Assembly (NCBI GenBank): GCA_030066475.1 | Contig: JASJBO010000359.1 | Location: 1 to 7,477, forward strand | Length of the DNA stretch: 7,477 bases | Reading direction: 5' to 3' | DNA from: Myxococcota bacterium | GTDB lineage: Bacteria; Myxococcota_A; UBA9160; PR03 | Part shown: one piece after another, positions 4,860-7,477 of the stretch | Numbering within the stretch: the first letter of the stretch is position 1 | Layout: the number at the start of each line of letters is the position of its first letter | The notes under the pieces: model-generated | Told to the model about the DNA's origin: nothing | Database searches by the model: none | The model's input: only the letters and a program-made list of their open reading frames with translations | Translations under genes and position numbers: made by a program

Positions 4860-6313
4860 ATGGACTTCGCTCGCCTGCGGCTCGCTGCGCGCTCCGCCGC
4901 TGCGGGCTCGGCAGCCTCCCGGAGCGCTGCGAACTCCTCGTCGATCGCCAGCGTGAAGTCGTGCAGATCGGGCAGCGCGTCCCAGTCGGCGTCGAGGCCC
5001 CAGCACAGCCGTCCGTCGTAGCTGAACAGCGCGATTCCCAGCCCCTGGTTCGAGAACAGCGGAACGACGGGGTAGATCTCCGTCATGCGCGCGCCCAGCA
5101 GATAGACCGGGCGCGGCGGGCCGGGGACGTTGGTCACGACCATGTTGTAGGCGCGTTGATTCGCCGCCAGCCGCACGAACTCGACCACCAGGCTGGTGAA
5201 GGTGCGATCGCTCAGCTCCTCGAGGATCTCGGCGCCGTGCACCAGACGCGAGCGCTTGAGCTTGGAGGTGACCTCGATGGTGCGCTCGAGGCGCTTGCGC
5301 GGGTTGCGCTCGTCCACCGGCAGCCGCGCCAGGAAGTTGACGACGCGGTTGCCGGGGACGCCGTGCTCGTCCCGCTTGCGGATGCTGACGGGAACCATCA
5401 CCCGGAACACGGTGTCGCGGTCGGGCCGCTCCCCGCGCTGCGCCAGGAAGCGCCCCACCGCGCCCGACACCGTCGCCAGCACCACGTCGTTGAGCGTCCC
5501 GCCCAGGTGCTTGCGGACCTCGGCCACCTCGGCGAGCTCGGTCAGGGTCCAGTCGAAGCGCCGGTAGGGCCCGATGTCGGGATTGAGCGGGGTGGGCGTG
5601 GTGGGCGCCAGCCCGGCGCCGATCGTCTCGCCGAGTGCGCTCAGCGACTCGCGCACGTCGTCCACGAGCTGTCCCGGCTCGCTCAGGCGTCGCGGCGCGG
5701 CGCGCAGCATCTCGAGCGGCAGCGCGGCGCGCCGCCCGACCTCGTCCGCCAGCAGGCGCGCGCCGTCCGGCTCGGGGCGCGGCACCCAGGCGTGCGGCTC
5801 CGGCATCTCCGCCTCGGGCGACAGTCGCAGCAGCGCGGCCAGCAGGTCCACGCCCGCGATGCCGTCGACCATGCAGTGATGCGCCTTGAGCACCAGCGCG
5901 ATGCGGCCGTCCTCGAGGCCCTCGACGATCCACAGCTCCCACAGCGGCTTCCCGCGGTCGAGCTTCTGCGACACGATGCGGCCCGCCAGGCGCTTGAGCT
6001 GACGCGCGTCGCCGGGCGGCGGGAGCGCGGCGTGCCGGAAGTGGTAGTGCAGGTTGAAGCGCGGGTCGTCGACCCAGACCGGGTGGCCGACGACCGGGAC
6101 CTCGACGATGCGCTGCCGCAGGCGCGGGCTCTGCGGCAGCGAGCGTTCGAGGAACGTGCGCAGTCGTTCGATGTCGAGCCGCCCGTCTGGCGTCTCGAGC
6201 GGCTGGCGCTCGAACAGCGCCACCGCGCCGACGTGCATGTGGATGTTCGCGTCCTCGATCTCGAGGAAGACCGCGTCGACGGCGCTGAGTCGGTCGTAGT
6301 GGTCGTAAGCCAC
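4856..6313 (-). CDS. WS/DGAT-family acyltransferase
   Basis: A 485-aa member of the wax ester synthase / acyl-CoA:diacylglycerol acyltransferase family. The family esterifies fatty alcohols or diacylglycerol with acyl-CoA to make storage wax or triacylglycerol. Seen in sequence: the N-terminal signature DRLSAVDAVFLEIED (residues 7-21), the catalytic HHxxxDG as H145-H146-C-M-V-D150-G151, the ND motif N275-D276 (NDVVLATVSGAVGRFL), and NVPGP at 395-399 followed by RPVYLLGARM and NQGLGIALFSYDG in the C-terminal domain. Length fits the family (about 450-500). The GTG at 6313 was chosen because it starts 6 residues before the conserved DRLS and follows a good -10 box by 7 nt. An ATG at 6469 would add 52 low-complexity residues overlapping the divergent gene. 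Not every homologue makes lipid droplets, so the true product is uncertain. Confidence 0.9.
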   Translation of the reverse strand: MAYDHYDRLSAVDAVFLEIEDANIHMHVGAVALFERQPLETPDGRLDIERLRTFLERSLPQSPRLRQRIVEVPVVGHPVWVDDPRFNLHYHFRHAALPPPGDARQLKRLAGRIVSQKLDRGKPLWELWIVEGLEDGRIALVLKAHHCMVDGIAGVDLLAALLRLSPEAEMPEPHAWVPRPEPDGARLLADEVGRRAALPLEMLRAAPRRLSEPGQLVDDVRESLSALGETIGAGLAPTTPTPLNPDIGPYRRFDWTLTELAEVAEVRKHLGGTLNDVVLATVSGAVGRFLAQRGERPDRDTVFRVMVPVSIRKRDEHGVPGNRVVNFLARLPVDERNPRKRLERTIEVTSKLKRSRLVHGAEILEELSDRTFTSLVVEFVRLAANQRAYNMVVTNVPGPPRPVYLLGARMTEIYPVVPLFSNQGLGIALFSYDGRLCWGLDADWDALPDLHDFTLAIDEEFAALREAAEPAAAERAASRRRAKSI

Positions 6314-6320
6314 GGGCCCG

Positions 6321-6326
6321 ATTGTA
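6321..6326 (-). promoter_or_regulatory. -10 box for leaderless acyltransferase mRNA
   Basis: On the minus strand TACAAT matches 5 of 6 positions of TATAAT and is followed by CGGGCCC and then the GTG at 6313. Transcription would start at or next to the start codon, and no Shine-Dalgarno sequence is visible there. No good -35 is visible 16-18 nt upstream. Confidence 0.45.
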
Positions 6327-6350
6327 CGCCAGGAAGCCGCCTCCGACCGC

Positions 6351-6364
6351 GTCGGCCGGCCGAC
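6351..6364. promoter_or_regulatory. perfect 14-bp palindrome, possible operator
   Basis: GTCGGCCGGCCGAC is its own reverse complement. It lies between the divergent acyltransferase and TPR-lipoprotein genes, 25-38 bp upstream of the acyltransferase -10 box and 19 bp before the possible TPR-gene -35. A dimeric regulator bound here could control both genes. In a genome this GC-rich, a GGCCGGCC core is not rare, so confidence is modest. Confidence 0.35.
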
Positions 6365-6383
6365 ATCGGGTGGGGCACGCGGC

Positions 6384-6412
6384 TTGGACGCGGATCGCGC
6401 TGCGGGTACCCT
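6384..6412 (+). promoter_or_regulatory. possible promoter of TPR lipoprotein gene
   Basis: TTGGAC (6384-6389), a 17-nt spacer and TACCCT (6407-6412) give ideal spacing but only about half of the consensus bases in each box. It would place the mRNA start near 6419, just before AGGGG (6427-6431) and the ATG at 6435. Confidence 0.25.
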
Positions 6413-6434
6413 TGCTGGTCTCACCCAGGGGGGC

Positions 6435-7121
6435 ATGACCATCGTCGCGTCCAATCCGCGGCTCCTCATCCGCCTCGTCGTGCTGCTCGCGTTCGCAGGC
6501 GGCGGCCTGCTCGCGTGTGGGTCTCCACCCGGCTACGTCGTGCCGAAGCGCTCGACGCAGGAGGCCGAGCTGAGGCGCCTCAAGGAGAACGCCGAGCAGC
6601 GCTCGCTCGAGGGCGAGCACGAGGTGGCGCTGCGCCTGCTCCAGCGCGCCGAGTCGATCACCCGGACCGATCCGGCGGTGGCCTTCGGGCTCGCCACCGA
6701 GCTGCGACACCTCGGCCGCTACGACGAGGCGCTGCCCTACTTCGAGCGCGTGATGTGGCTCGACCCCGGCCACCCGGGGCGCTACCGCGCGCTCGGGCAG
6801 ATCGGCATGATCCACCGCGACCAGTCGCGTTGGCCCGAGGCGATCGACGCCTTCGAGCAGGTGATCGAGATGCGCCCCAGCGATCCCATCGCGCTCGCGA
6901 TGCTCGCCGATCTCCATTTCCGCCAGCGCGAGTACGACGTGAGCGAGGCCTACACCCAGCGCTTCCGCGAGGTGGTGGAGGGGCTCGACCCCGCGCGGCT
7001 GCCGCAGACCGATCGCGACCGCTACCGCGCGTACCTCGCCCACCTGGAGTCGCTGCGCCGCGCGATCGCGGGCGCGCGCGAAGATGCGCGCAGCCGGACC
7101 GGATCGGCGTCCGACGAGTAG
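6435..7121 (+). CDS. TPR-containing lipoprotein
   Basis: A 228-aa probable lipoprotein acting outside the inner membrane. Seen in sequence: a basic start (R9, R13), a hydrophobic stretch (14-27) and a lipobox LLAC with Cys28 as the lipidation site, followed by Gly-Ser rather than Asp. Helical tetratricopeptide repeats then run from about 47 to 184. The clearest are AVAFGLATELRHLGRYDEALPYFERVMWLDP (81-111), the next at about 115-149, and PIALAMLADLHFRQREYDVSEAY (151-173). The repeats imply a protein-protein scaffold. The C-terminus is Arg-rich and then polar. The start at 6435 was preferred to an in-frame ATG at 6384 because it puts the signal sequence at the N-terminus and is preceded by AGGGG. 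Leu at lipobox position -2 is slightly unusual. The partner is unknown. It diverges from the acyltransferase. Confidence 0.75.
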   Translation: MTIVASNPRLLIRLVVLLAFAGGGLLACGSPPGYVVPKRSTQEAELRRLKENAEQRSLEGEHEVALRLLQRAESITRTDPAVAFGLATELRHLGRYDEALPYFERVMWLDPGHPGRYRALGQIGMIHRDQSRWPEAIDAFEQVIEMRPSDPIALAMLADLHFRQREYDVSEAYTQRFREVVEGLDPARLPQTDRDRYRAYLAHLESLRRAIAGAREDARSRTGSASDE

Positions 7122-7127
7122 CCGCTC

Positions 7128-7143
7128 CGCGCGATCTGGCGCG
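7128..7143. terminator. weak hairpin after TPR lipoprotein gene
   Basis: CGCGC (7128-7132) pairs with GCGCG (7139-7143) around a 6-nt loop, 6 nt after the stop. The stem is short and no T-run follows, so termination is only a possibility. The rest of 7144-7283 shows no gene and no clear promoter. Confidence 0.2.
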
Positions 7144-7297
7144 ACCAACTGTCCCAGTCGCACGCAGCCGACCCGCAACGGTCGACCATCTGCACCACTT
7201 TGGGGCGTTGGCTGGCCACACACGCTGCGATAGACCGGATTTCGGCGGTTGCTGGTGGGCGCCTCGCGGTGCCCGGCTTCGGTGGGAGACGATTGAC

Positions 7298-7477
7298 ATG
7301 CGTACCTGGATCGGCGTGCTCGCCGTCGCGCTGGCGATGCTCCTGGCGTCGGGCGCGGCGGCGTTCGGCGGCAAGCGCGGCTGGCAGCGCCCCGCGCGCC
7401 CGCCCCTTCCGCAACCCGTCGCGGACGGCGACTACTACGACGCCGGCCAGCCGGACGAGGGGAAGGTCGAGCTGGGC
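7298..7477 (+). CDS. secreted protein, probable di-haem cytochrome c peroxidase (N-terminal part)
   Basis: The first 60 codons of a gene that runs off the right edge. The ATG at 7298 has GGGAG (7284-7288) 9 nt upstream. The protein opens with a Sec signal peptide: Arg2, a hydrophobic core (5-17) and a likely cleavage after A20-A-A22. A Pro/Arg-rich linker (26-38) follows. The last residues, VADGDYYDAGQPDEGKVELG, resemble the start of the first haem domain of MauG / cytochrome c peroxidase family proteins. There, a KVELG-type segment precedes LFFD and the first CxxCH. The haem motifs themselves lie beyond the window, so the family call is an inference from one short motif. If correct, it works in the periplasm reducing peroxide or oxidising a protein partner. 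Confidence 0.55.
   Translation, partial: MRTWIGVLAVALAMLLASGAAAFGGKRGWQRPARPPLPQPVADGDYYDAGQPDEGKVELG

Noticed and set aside
6384..6434. Earlier ATG for the TPR lipoprotein
   Set aside because: It would bury the signal sequence 17 residues inside the protein and overlaps the putative -35. The ATG at 6435 has a ribosome-binding site and gives a normal lipoprotein signal.
6314..6469. Upstream ATG start of the acyltransferase (52 extra residues)
   Set aside because: The extra residues are low complexity, would overlap the divergent lipoprotein gene start, and precede the family N-terminus. The GTG at 6313 has a -10 box at leaderless distance.
4431..7223. 930-codon open frame on the minus strand
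   Set aside because: It is a frame shadow covering the WS/DGAT gene out of frame and the TPR and 103-aa genes in antisense. It is dominated by Arg/Ala/Pro/Gly and has no family motif, whereas the overlapped genes have clear ones.
1..7477. CRISPR array, tRNA/rRNA genes, transposase or phage genes
   Set aside because: No regularly spaced repeats, no cloverleaf with tRNA consensus, no rRNA-like stretch and no transposase or integrase motif were seen on either strand.

Overview
This is a very GC-rich window (about 70% by eye) with strong third-position G/C bias, which is why long open frames appear on both strands. A lipoprotein-type signal, a probable secreted haem peroxidase, a WS/DGAT-type acyltransferase and a PAS-LuxR regulator fit a Gram-negative soil or aquatic bacterium of the Myxococcota / former Deltaproteobacteria / Binatota kind. 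No marker gene is present, so this placement is inference.

Left part (1-2838): after a non-coding leader with three inverted repeats (12-118), three plus-strand genes form a tight operon. They are a PAPS-dependent sulfotransferase (193-1155), a GT8-like glycosyltransferase (GTG start 1152, 4-nt overlap) and an Fe(II)/2-oxoglutarate oxygenase (2101-2838, 8-nt overlap). Together they look like a transfer-sulfate / transfer-sugar / hydroxylate module acting on one surface glycan, glycolipid or small molecule. The acceptor cannot be read from the sequence.

Middle part (2839-3717): a two-helix membrane protein with a bacterial PH-like domain (3030-3542) lies between two structured elements. The upstream one has a 28-bp outer stem (24 bp perfectly complementary) enclosing two hairpins. 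Its G.U pairs suggest it folds as plus-strand RNA. The downstream one starts inside the 3' end of the PH-domain gene and also encloses hairpins.

Right part (3718-7477): a minus-strand PAS-LuxR regulator (4419-3718) diverges from a small unrecognised 103-aa gene (4548-4859). That gene ends tail-to-tail with a 4-nt stop overlap against a minus-strand WS/DGAT-family acyltransferase (6313-4856). The acyltransferase diverges from a TPR lipoprotein (6435-7121) across an interval with a perfect 14-bp palindrome. The window closes with the N-terminus of a secreted protein resembling a di-haem cytochrome c peroxidase. The minus-strand genes at 4419 and 6313 each have a TANNNT box 7-8 nt before the start codon, suggesting leaderless transcripts.

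No tRNA, rRNA, CRISPR array, transposase or phage gene was seen. The least explained items are the structured element at 2856-2978, the small gene at 4548 and the sulfotransferase/GT/oxygenase module.
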